Part shown: positions 26,036-36,347 of the stretch, in pieces
Layout of the letters: the number at the start of each line of letters is the position of its first letter
Numbering within the stretch: position 1 is the first letter of the stretch
NCBI RefSeq assembly: GCF_016808095.1
Contig: NC_068975.1
Location: 27,455,501-27,519,500, forward strand
Reading direction: 5' to 3'
Source: Vigna angularis
Lineage: Eukaryota; Streptophyta; Magnoliopsida; Fabales; Fabaceae
DNA length: 64,000 nucleotides
The notes under the pieces: model-generated
The model's database searches: none
The model's input: only the letters and a program-made list of their open reading frames with translations
What the model was told of the DNA's origin: nothing
Made by a program: the position numbers and the translations under genes

Positions 26036-28437
26036 TCAAAAGAAAGAAGAAAAAGAAAAGGAAAACAAAAGCAGAGAAGAACAAAAAGAAACAGAAATTT
26101 GTTTTACTACGGTCCACCATCTCCTCAAATTCAAGAGACCGAAGCTAAAGAACCAGGAGAAGAAGGAGGAGGAAAAGGAGAAACAGCAGCAACAACTGTA
26201 GCACAAACTTTCAATTTCAAACACCAACAACTGTAAGCGAACTAAGGTACTCTTTCTCTCTCTGTTTTTTTTTTCCAATAATTGTATACGCATGTTTTCA
26301 GCCAAAGTCTCTTCCTTCCTTCACTTATTGCTTTGCTTCGTATCCCCAATTAGCTTTCTGCTTCAGGATGTTTCGATTTCCTTTGTGCCAAAAATAAAAA
26401 TCAATTTTATAAAATACTGGTGTATATATATTGGTCGCTTTCTCTGAATTGGCTGAACCAAAGGGAAATCCGACCTCGTAGTTTACGAAATTTAGATTAC
26501 GAATTCAGAAATTGCATTTTCCTGATTGCAAATGTTTGGATCCGAAAGGAGTGTTAGCAGTTGCGGTCGTGGTTTGATGTATGACCTAGGTGAGCAATGT
26601 GATCCTCGTTTCGTGAGTGTGACGGCTTCATTTGAAGCTTGAATACGAATCTCTCGGATATATTATCAAGAGACTATGATAACGTGGGTTTTATGTTGCT
26701 GTTTTGTATGTTGGCGCTGTTTGCTTCTTCAAAAGAGAATCATCATACGAAATACAGGGGCAAACAAAAACCCATAACCTCAGTTTCTGGATCCAAATAG
26801 GCGCAGTTACTACTGCTAAGTACAGAGATGAAAGTGTTATTTGTTTTAGTGCCTGAGAGGGGTAGACCGATTAGTGCTCACTGGGTTTTTATTCTGTTTT
26901 GGTTTGTTTTAAATGAGCTTCCGGTTACGGTGATGTCCTCTTATGTTTCCTGAGGATAAAAACACGATGAAGTGGTCCTGTGCAGCTAACAAGCTTTTAT
27001 GACTTAATCACTGGGACTGTGTGCAGGACCAATCAACCATTTGGGATGTTTGGACAGGGTCATTTGCAAAAGTGGCATACTCAAAGTAGTATTCTTCAGA
27101 AATGTGGATTTTTCCATAGGCTATAATCAGTTACATGATGGTGTAGAAAACAATGCAGTTTGTGTTGTGGATAAATGCAGTTTGTGTTGTGGATACATGC
27201 AGTTGAATGAGTTCCATAGCAACCAAAAAGATTAAAATTAACATTTTTTCGGTTTCTGAGACAGAGATCTTTCTTCACCTGCAACCATTAGTGTCTGGTC
27301 AACTTTTAAATTGTGATTATGGCATTCAAATATAATTTAGTTATAATCCTGCAATTGTATCATTCAGGTAATGTTTGATTTCAATCCCCCCTTCCCTGGC
27401 ACCTTAACTATATCACTTTCATCATCTCTCAAATTAATAAGAAAACAAAATAGAAGGCTTCCAACAAAATTAAGTTAGAGGGATAGAGAACTAGAATCAT
27501 CTTCTAATTATTTTGTTGTCTGTATCTCAGTAGCATGTTACACTCATGTCTTGTTTCACTTGTGCAATCTTTTCTATGTATTGAGTTGTACAGACTCACG
27601 TATGGTGGGTTTTACAATAGTTTGAAATCATAATGGTTGGAATTCGATTAACCAAATCAATTGATTTTCATACTAATAAAAAAAGGCTTAGTTCAATTCT
27701 CGAGGTGTTGGTCAAGTGGAGTAAGACAAAGTCATGTTGATAGGTTATAGGGTCAAGCTCCCACTCATTACCTTGGAATGATAGGTTGTAAGTGTTCTTT
27801 GAGTTCGGGAGCTTCCCCTATCTTGGATTAAGGCTCCATCCTGGAATCTCCTTTTCCTAATTTTATTTAATGAAGAAGTGCTTAGTTTCAAATTATGTTC
27901 CTTTGGTTACTTATAAAGTTTGAATTTCTATTATCGAAGAACTTATTGATTTTATGCCAGAGTTCAATGTTCTACTTCTGCAACTCTCCTTTTGTAGGCA
28001 GCCTCACAGTGTTCAGATTGAGCAAGCAATAATCTATTTAAAAACTCATGCATTAGTGTATAAGTTTGTAGATTTATATATTCGAAGTCTTCTTATGGGT
28101 CTTTTCACTTTTTCCTCCTTATGCTATTATTTGCATTTGAATAATTTGATTATTGAACATTTATTATCAGTTAGCTACTTACTGTATTTACAGCTTGTAT
28201 GTATTTGACTTGTACAGCAATCCCAAATTTCCATTTTGTTTCAGTGACTTTTCATTCTGAACTGTATATAAAATTTAACCATTCTTTCTTTTATTTATTG
28301 CAGAATCATTAGTTGGCTGGAAGTTTGATATAATGACATTTTTCAGTTCCTATCCTTGGAAGCCCTTGATAATTCATAAATATGATGGAAACCCATAGAG
28401 TCAAATGACATTGCTCTTTCCTTGTTTTGGTGGATAT
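26036..28437 (+). other. Probable 5' leader exons and intron of the MUSTANG gene
   Basis: A purine-rich, GC-richer segment at about 26036-26250 is followed by AAGGTACTCTTTCTCTC and other pyrimidine-rich sequence, and then 2 kb without a protein-coding frame up to the MUSTANG ORF. This matches the long non-coding leader, split by introns, that plant domesticated transposase genes usually have. A splice acceptor (TTTATTGCAG) lies at about 28295-28304. Exact exon limits cannot be fixed without transcripts. Confidence 0.45.
27695..27870 (+). mobile_element. SINE-like tRNA-derived sequence
   Basis: The segment begins GAGGTGTTGGTCAAGTGGAG, which resembles a tRNA A box (TGGNNNAGTGG). About 40 bases later, GGGTCAAGCTCCCAC resembles a B box. 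It ends in a T-rich tail (CCTTTTCCTAATTTTATTT). This is the architecture of a plant tRNA-derived SINE, here inside the MUSTANG leader intron. No clear target duplication was found, so the call is moderate. Confidence 0.45.
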
Positions 28438-30234
28438 ATGGCTAATCATTCTTTAGTTTTAGACAATACATCTGTTAGTACTGTTACTGTAGCAGAGCAG
28501 CCATTAGTCATTGGGCAAGAGTTTCCAGATGTGGAAACCTGCCGAAGAACACTGAAAGATATTGCCATTGCTATGCATTTTGATCTTCGGATAGTTAAGT
28601 CTGATCGCAGTCGTTTTATAGCAAAATGCTCCAAAGAAGGGTGCCCATGGCGGGTCCACGTTGCAAAGTGTCCTGGTGTTCCAACTTTTACTGTAAGAAC
28701 ACTACAAGGAGAACATACTTGTGAGGGGGTTCAGAACCTTCATCATCAGCAGGCATCAGTAGGTTGGGTTGCAAGATCTGTTGAAGCACGCATTCGAGAT
28801 AATCCACAATACAAACCCAGGGAAATACTGCAAGATATTCGTGATCAGCATGGAGTTGCTGTTTCTTACATGCAAGCTTGGCGGGGGAAGGAACGTAGCA
28901 TGGCTGCTCTTCATGGGACATTTGAAGAGGGTTACCGTCTTCTCCCTGCTTACTGTGAACAAATAAGGAAAACCAACCCTGGTAGCATTGCATCTGTTGT
29001 TGCTACTGGACAAGAAAATTGTTTTCAAAGACTGTTTATTTCTTATCGTGCATCAATTTATGGGTTTATAAATGCTTGTAGGCCACTTGTAGAACTTGAC
29101 CGAGCACATCTTAAAGGAAAGTACCTAGGTACACTGCTTTGTGCTGCAGCTGTTGATGCAGATGATGCGCTGTTTCCTTTGGCAATTGCTGTTGTTGATA
29201 CTGAAGGTGACGATAATTGGATGTGGTTCATGTCAGAATTGCGCAAACTTCTAGGAGTGAACACAGAAAATATGCCTAGGCTGACAATACTATCTGAAAG
29301 GCAAAGAGGCTTGGTGGAGGCAGTAGAAACACATTTTCCTACTGCTTCACACGGTTTCTGTCTGCGTTTTGTGAGTGAAAATTTTCGTGATACATTTAAA
29401 AACACAAAGTTGGTAAACATCTTTTGGAATGCAGTCTATGCGCTTACTGCTGCTGAATTTGAAAGCAAGATTACTGAGATGATGGAAATTTCACAAGATG
29501 TTATATCATGGTTTCAACAATTTCCTCCCTATCTTTGGGCTGTGGCATACTTTGATGGTGTTCGATATGGCCATTTCACACTTGGAGTAACAGAATTATT
29601 GTATAACTGGGCCCTTGAATGTCATGAGCTCCCTATAGTTCAGATGATGGAACACATCCGTCAGCTGATGGTATCATGGTTTAGTGATCGGCAGGATATG
29701 GGCATGAGGTGGACATCAATTCTTGTACCGTCAGCAGAGAAGCGAATTTTGGAGGCAATTGCCGATGCTCATTGCTATCAAGTTCTCCGGGCAAATGAAG
29801 TTGAGTTTGAAATTGTGTCCACTGAAAGGACCAATATTGTAGATATACGGAGTCGTGAATGCTCTTGTCGCCGTTGGCAGCTGTATGGATTACCTTGTGC
29901 CCATGCTGCTGCTGCACTTATCTCTTGTGGACACAATGCCCATATGTTTGCTGAACCATGCTTCACTGTACAAAGTTACAGAATGACCTATTCTCAGATG
30001 ATTAATCCTATACCAGATAAGAGCCAATGGAGAGATCAGGGAGAAGGAGCTGAAGGTGGAGGAGGGGCAAGGGTTGATATTATAATCCACCCACCAAAGA
30101 CTCGCCGGCCACCTGGGAGGCCTAAAAAGAAGGTTCTACGAGTGGAAAATTTTAAGCGTCCCAAAAGAGTTGTCCAATGTGGCCGCTGTCACATGTTAGG
30201 ACATTCTCAAAAGAAATGCACAATGCCCATTTGA
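28438..30234 (+). CDS. MUSTANG (MUG) domesticated Mutator-like transposase protein
   Basis: This is a host gene derived from a Mutator-like transposase; such plant proteins are nuclear and affect growth and flowering. The single coding exon is 598 residues from ATG 28438 (MANHSLVL). An in-frame ATG at 28405 would add 11 residues, but the downstream ATG has the better context (ATGGCT) and fits family starts. Domains in order: MuDR-type DNA-binding domain, about 25-100 (GQEFPDVETC, CPWRVHVAKCP, GEHTC); MULE transposase core with ELDRAHLKGKYLGTLL and AVVDTEGDDNWMWFMSEL; SWIM zinc finger from residue 475 (CSCRRWQLYGLPCAH); an RPPGRPKKK AT-hook-like motif; and a C-terminal zinc knuckle (CGRCHMLGHSQKKC). 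There is no N-terminal PB1 domain, so it belongs with the MUGA rather than the MUGB branch. There are no terminal inverted repeats beside it, consistent with domestication. Confidence 0.93.
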   Translation: MANHSLVLDNTSVSTVTVAEQPLVIGQEFPDVETCRRTLKDIAIAMHFDLRIVKSDRSRFIAKCSKEGCPWRVHVAKCPGVPTFTVRTLQGEHTCEGVQNLHHQQASVGWVARSVEARIRDNPQYKPREILQDIRDQHGVAVSYMQAWRGKERSMAALHGTFEEGYRLLPAYCEQIRKTNPGSIASVVATGQENCFQRLFISYRASIYGFINACRPLVELDRAHLKGKYLGTLLCAAAVDADDALFPLAIAVVDTEGDDNWMWFMSELRKLLGVNTENMPRLTILSERQRGLVEAVETHFPTASHGFCLRFVSENFRDTFKNTKLVNIFWNAVYALTAAEFESKITEMMEISQDVISWFQQFPPYLWAVAYFDGVRYGHFTLGVTELLYNWALECHELPIVQMMEHIRQLMVSWFSDRQDMGMRWTSILVPSAEKRILEAIADAHCYQVLRANEVEFEIVSTERTNIVDIRSRECSCRRWQLYGLPCAHAAAALISCGHNAHMFAEPCFTVQSYRMTYSQMINPIPDKSQWRDQGEGAEGGGGARVDIIIHPPKTRRPPGRPKKKVLRVENFKRPKRVVQCGRCHMLGHSQKKCTMPI

Positions 30235-30807
30235 AAAATTTGATTACTTGTTTCAAATATGTTTTGTTTCAGGGACATTCTGCAATAGAATTAATGTTGT
30301 CTGTATTGTAATTTAAGTGTATTCTGAACCTATCAATGACAAAATAAGAATCCATTAGTTTTTGCCAAGGTTTTCGTAAAATGTGGGCGAGTTGTCTGTA
30401 TCCCTGTTTTCTCATTTCGCGTAATAATCGATTAATGTTAGAAAATTGGCTTGCCGGTTTGAGTTGGGGAAAATAATCTGAACTGGTAGATTTCATATTT
30501 AATCAAAATTCTTCTTGATTTTCAATCTTTCAATTGTAGTTCTCTTGGTTGTCGTTAAATGTTACATATATTTCTTTTATTGATTTGGTAAGACATTCTC
30601 TAGCGGAATGGTAAGGCCAAGAAAACTGATCTACAGAGTTTGGTACTGCCATGGAAAAACATTTTTGAATGGCGTTTACACGAGAAATCCACATATACTT
30701 TGATGTTTGTATCCTTCTGGGCGAACGCTGTATGGAAGATGTTACTAGAGATTTGAATCTAATTGCTGCCCATCTGGCCAGTTATTGGCAGTTATTGCCC
30801 AGTGCAT

Positions 30808-30810
<3 letters not shown>

Positions 30811-30870
<60 letters not shown>
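30811..30870. repeat. (TA)n microsatellite
   Basis: Thirty uninterrupted TA dinucleotides about 580 bases downstream of the MUSTANG stop codon. Confidence 0.98.
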
Positions 30871-30873
<3 letters not shown>

Positions 30874-31477
30874 CTATGTTTTCTGAATTGCTTTTATAAC
30901 GGTGGGATAAATTGCAGCTAGTACCTAGGTTTTCTTATTCCAAGTCTGCATGCATTGAAGTTCATCTGCTTTGGTAGCAAGCGCATTACTTACTAGTGAT
31001 CAGACTTCGTTCTGTGCTGCTTTAAGGGTCAGTTCTGACATCCACGTAATTACAACGATGGCATTTCATTTTCCCAATCACCAAATCTTAGACGTTTACC
31101 TTGTTTATTTTTTGTTATTATTTGGGCAATCAAGAGCATGTTCTGTCAAAGTCAAAAAAGGACAAAGAAATCCTTCAGAAGATGTGAGCACATCACAGTT
31201 CGCAGGTGCACAATCACATAAATACGACCAGATCAAAGTTAGGATAGTTGTGTTTATAAATGTATTTGTTTTAGTTTGTGCAAAATCAAATAACACCATG
31301 AGAGAACTTAAATATGTTGAAATAAGTCAGAGCAATCCATTTTCACAATTGATGAATTGCACATACAATTTAGCGAGACTAAACATCAAATATGCAGGCA
31401 TGCAATGCAGTACGCAGTATAATGTAAATCACATTGGATCATACCAAACATGTACAAGGAAACACAATCTTCCTTAC

Positions 31478-31586
31478 CCCGTTAAAAGTAAGAACAATGG
31501 GATCACCATTGTCTTTTTTGGTCATAGATACAGTAATCAAAGCGCCATTATCGTTCTGCTGCCAGCTTGGTGTAGTAAATTGTAAC
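31478..31586 (-). other. Possible orphan exon
   Basis: On the minus strand a TTCTTTTGAAG acceptor is followed by 36 open codons that read protein-like (FTTPSWQQNDNGALITVSM, then TKKDNGDPIVLTFNG) and end at a GTAAGG donor. No neighbouring exon was recognised, and I cannot name a family. It could be a gene fragment, an exon of an unrecognised gene or chance. Confidence 0.2.
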
Positions 31587-33673
31587 CTTCAAAAGAAGAA
31601 CACCATACTTACACCATTAACAGAATCATAATGAATGAAACCAATAAAAAAGTTAGTATTTTCATTCATTGAATTCTTCTATATTGAAATATAATTCTTC
31701 AAATTATCTGGTACTCCCAACAAAACAAAGAACAGAACTTATATATTGTACTATAGGTATATATACATATAAGTTCTGTACCATTAGTATGATTTTCTAA
31801 CTAAATTTGGAGTGTTGCATCGATACTTTGCATTTTATTGAACATAAAACATATTCATAAGTTGAAGTTTTATATTTAATTGGAGCACTACACTATTATA
31901 CTTGATTATAAATACCTTAATCGCATAAACAAATCCTACATCGCATAAATACTTGGTCCCCATTTACGGGAACTTCATCTGAACTAACATATAAGCGGAA
32001 AGCCTTAGTCTACAGGAATTAGAAATTGAACATGAATCTAAATGGAAAGTTGGACAAATCAGTAGGTTGATATTAGAAGTGAGTTTCCTCAAGTGGGGAA
32101 GATCGTCTGGGTATGACTTAAGTCCCACATTGTAAGAAAGTATTAAATAAAACTAACTTCTGTTATATAAAGAGCTAAGACGAAACAATAAAGGTATGAT
32201 CCTTCAGGCAGTTAATGGGATATGAGAAGTGGTTCAAGCTCTCTAATATTACTGAGAGTTGGTGTTCGCCTCAAAGCCTGGTTACGACAATTGAGCATCC
32301 TCCAAATTCTATTTTGATCCCTATGCCAGGAGGAGGATAAGTAGTTTTGAAATATTTATCTGTCAAGTCAATTCTTTTAATTTATTTGACGTAAAATTAA
32401 AATCCCTTTGTATTATTTATTTTATTAAAGAATTTATTTATTTTATTAAAAATTTCATCTCTTAATAGTTTTATAATTCAATTCAGTATTTAAACACAAA
32501 ATAAAACAAAAAAGAGACATTTCTAATCTTAATATAAAATATAAATTTAAAAATAGAATAAAAACACAAATAGAAAACAAAACTACTAAAAAAATATCTT
32601 TATAATAGACTAATTAGAATAAGACGAAAATGAGTAATTATTTTTATTTTCATAAACAAAATTATAATTCATTAAAAAAGCTTTTAACTCATTAAATTTT
32701 ATTTTTAATATTAATAAACATTGATAAAAATTTAATTAAATTTTATGTTTAAACATAAAGTTATAATTAATTTAATAAAAATATATTAACATTAAATTTT
32801 TTTCAGACCTTTTTTTCTTAAACAGTTTTATAATTAATTAAACAGTATTAGAAATTTTGTTGAGATTTTTTTTTACATAATTTAATACAAGAAATACAAG
32901 AAATATTAGTGTTAAAAACTTATTTAGGCCTATTTTTTGGAAGTTTAAGCTGAGTGTTTTATCTGATTCACCTTTTAGTCTGTCTTGATAGGATTTGTGA
33001 CTTATTAGGTTGTTTGCAAGTTAGTAATAGAAATATTTATCGAATTTCATTACTCAATATTCTTTTTCATGATTCAATATTAGTATAATCAAGGTTGACA
33101 TTATTTTTAGAATTTCTAATGTAATATTTAACATGAATCCCTATGTAAACGATCAATTTTATTTATTTTTATTTGTATATTTGTGTGAATAAATTAATTT
33201 TTTTATAGATTTTATTTTGTTGTCTCTAAGTTTAATATGTTTTTATATTTTTTTATTTATTTCTAATCTTTATTTTAAGTGTGTAAAATAATTGAATAAA
33301 AAGTATTTGTGATGGAGGAATACAAACAAAAACTCGAGAGAACATATTTTAAAAAAAAGATCAATTGTGAAGCAAATATTTGTGTTAAGCGACATCAAAA
33401 TCAGTGTTACAAAGTTAGAAAACAATATATGCTAGAGTCTAGTATGTTGAGAGGTGGTTTTCCACGTTTTAAATGATATAGCACTTAGTAGTGTTAATAT
33501 GATATTAAATGGTGACGTAGCTGATATGTCAAAATGAGTTATTTAAATATTTTTCTCCGTAATTGTAATTTATTATTAGAGATTAGACAATACCATTTAA
33601 GATGTTTCATTATATTTAGCTCAGATTTTCATAATTGCATTCTAGGTCTAGAATTTAAATACTTATTCAACAT

Positions 33674-34091
33674 TGTATTTGTTTATCATTTAACTATCTA
33701 CACTCTTAACCAATACTCATTCTAGGTCTTATATTTTATTGCATTTATTGCCTACCACTCATTTGTTAGGTCAATTAGGTTCATTACCATGTTCTACATA
33801 GTATTCATGCATTCTTAAACATAACATCTAGATAGGAATTATATATCCATTTAAATTCATCATTCCCCCTTGCATGCATGTTTGTATTTGTTTATCATTT
33901 AACTATCTACACTCTTAACCAATACTCATTCTAGGTCTTATATTTTATTGCATTTATTGCATATCACTCATTTGTTAGGTCAATTAGGTTCATTACCATG
34001 TTCTACATAGTATTCATGCATTCTTAAACATAACATCTAGATAGGAATTAGATATCCATTTAAATTCATCATTTCCCCTTGCATGCATGTT
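33674..34091. repeat. Direct tandem duplication, 2 x 209 bp
   Basis: A unit beginning TGTATTTGTTTATCATTTAA and ending CTTGCATGCATGTT occurs at 33674-33882 and again at 33883-34091, with only a few mismatches (for example TGCCTACC against TGCATATC, and ATATATCC against AGATATCC). The high identity indicates a recent duplication. Neither unit encodes a protein. Confidence 0.93.
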
Positions 34092-36347
34092 TCTTAACAA
34101 TGATTAAATATACAATCTAGGCCTAATACGAACAAGTCTACACATTAGATATCCAGGATTCCTTATTCTACATTAGGGGGAATTTTGGTTTGTTAGTGTT
34201 GGTTGCAAAATTAATGGTAAGTGCACCAATTACAACGTAGCAAGTGATAAATATCGTTTTTCTCCAAGAGACTTGTGCAACATTGATATTTCTCACAATT
34301 CACAACTCAATTAGATGTAAAGATAACAAAAACATAAAAAATACTTATTTAGGAAGACACCTCTAAAAGTATATTAGCCAGCAAATACTTGGCTCGTTCA
34401 ATAACCAATTCTTTATGGATTCTCTAAACCTTAATTAAAAGAATTTCACTCAATGAAGTGATTGACTTGTCTATTTGATCAAATATTGGAAACTAAAAAA
34501 ATAATTTGTCCAACAAAAACAAACTCGTCCACAGTTCTCTAGATTTTAATAAAATTGAGAGTATTTTTCGTCTCAATGACTCAACAACGATTTAAGCACA
34601 ATTGAGTCTTTCTCATAGACTCACCCAACAATTTAAGTGATCCAAGTTCTTCGAATTTAAAAAAAAATTCTTAATTAATGGATGACTCGTCTGTCGAGTT
34701 TGCATAACTTCAAAAATTTTATATATTTAAGTTTTATCCATAGGTTACAAGTAGTTTTTTTTATCTCTTTTAAAATCATTCATCTCAATTCTATAGTACA
34801 GTACAATGAATCATGATCAAACTGATATATCCAACTTTTTAAAAGTTATCACTATAGTCATTTCAAAACATCTCCATCCAACATATCATATAAATTTCAA
34901 CAGTTATGAAATAGCTTAAATCAAGTGTAGCGATGCAACATTTCTACAACTAGATTCAACTAGCACTTAAAACTTATAAAAATTTAAAACTAGCTTCCAT
35001 TATCAGGATTGAATATCTTAATCCCATTAGAGTGCTAATAGTCTTCACTCACCCAAGAAAAATTAATCATATCAACTATCTACACATGTTTCCTAACAAT
35101 TCTAGAAAAATAGATATTTATTTTGAATGCAAGATATATACATGAAAACCTTTTAAAAATTGACTTAAAGAAAAGATATAAAAATAATGAACTTACTCAA
35201 AGAAGATTTTGATCGACTGAATTCTTTCTATTTTATGTTAGGATCCCTGTAATAATCTCTTATTCAAAAATTAATTATAGCAGAAACTTAGAGAGAATTT
35301 AATAAAAAAGAAGAAGATAGTTTTGGAGGCATAGTAATCTTTATAAAATAGAATTCAACTAAATGATTTTATTTATTTATTTGTGAGCTTTGTATTTTAA
35401 TAATAAAGTATTTAAATTCAATCAGTATACTTTAGTTATTCTTAGGTATCTACAGTTTGAGTTAAAAGATGTTTTCACTTAATGATATTATATTTTTTCA
35501 TGTTTTTCTTTTCTGCAAAGATCTATTTCTAAAAATTTAGGAGCCACCAAAAAATACCACAATGCATGACATAATAAAGAAACAAAAAGTGCCAAGTTAA
35601 AAACAATTTGGTTCTGTCCGCAAATTTTTTACAGAACGGACCTTAATTAGTATCCCTCCATCAAAACTGTGAAGACACCTAACAAAAAACCATTTCAAGG
35701 TCTCTTGCCTTAAATTTTAAGGCATACATCCAGAGCGAGAGAAGTTAAGTTACCAATCAGACTATCCAAATGTCTCTTACCAACTCTTCAAATATAATTA
35801 TTTCTACATTAAGAACCCAAGGATCACACCAAAAGCTAATCTCATCATTGCTAATTTTCAAATCAAAAACCATCCTCTACAAGTGAAACTAGGAAGTAAA
35901 GGATTATTGAGTTAAGGGACTATATAATATAATTAATGTACTCTATGGCAAGGTTTGTGCAAAACTAGGAAACTAATTAAGGCCAGACAAGACACTTTAT
36001 TTCAAATTTAAGTAAAGAGCCTTATTCCTAATCACTAATGCTAGTTAATAATTAATCTTCTGACCTTTAAGAGACATGAAAGCAGTGCATGACTTTTTCA
36101 TTCATTGAGCTTCTGATTTATTTGGCCTTTGGTTATGATTAATGCATCCTTTTCTTCCCCAAACTCTTTCACTACTTCCTAGTACTCATCAAAGAACTAC
36201 AAATCAAATTCTAGTAATATTTTTATTTTTTATTTCACGAACAATTCCTGGCATTGATAAAATAAAAAGGCAGTACTTGAAATGGATAGAATTGTTTCAT
36301 GCATCAACAGAGAGTGATAACATGTTTGGCTGACCTCATTCTGGTGC
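34092..36347. other. AT-rich intergenic region upstream of the subtilase
   Basis: No gene is supported. A segment near 34190-34290 (AATGGTAAGTGCACCAATTA) resembles sequence met in legume retroelements, but cannot be bounded. The last few hundred bases presumably contain the subtilase promoter; I see no convincing TATA box close to the ATG. Confidence 0.5.

Larger units (their letters stand above)
30235..33673. other. Intergenic region with microsatellite and repeat debris
   Basis: It contains the MUSTANG 3' flank, a (TA)30 run and AT-rich DNA. At about 32050-32340 a moderately GC-richer block includes AAGTCCCACATTGTAAG and a TATATAAAGAGC motif. That resembles LTR or TRIM promoter sequence, but no paired end is visible. 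Confidence 0.5.

Noticed and set aside
30971..31585. 204-codon plus-strand open frame
   Set aside because: The composition is mixed, with no domain or codon pattern. It has no GC rise like other exons here and no ATG at its first codon. The best protein-like reading in the region is on the other strand and short.
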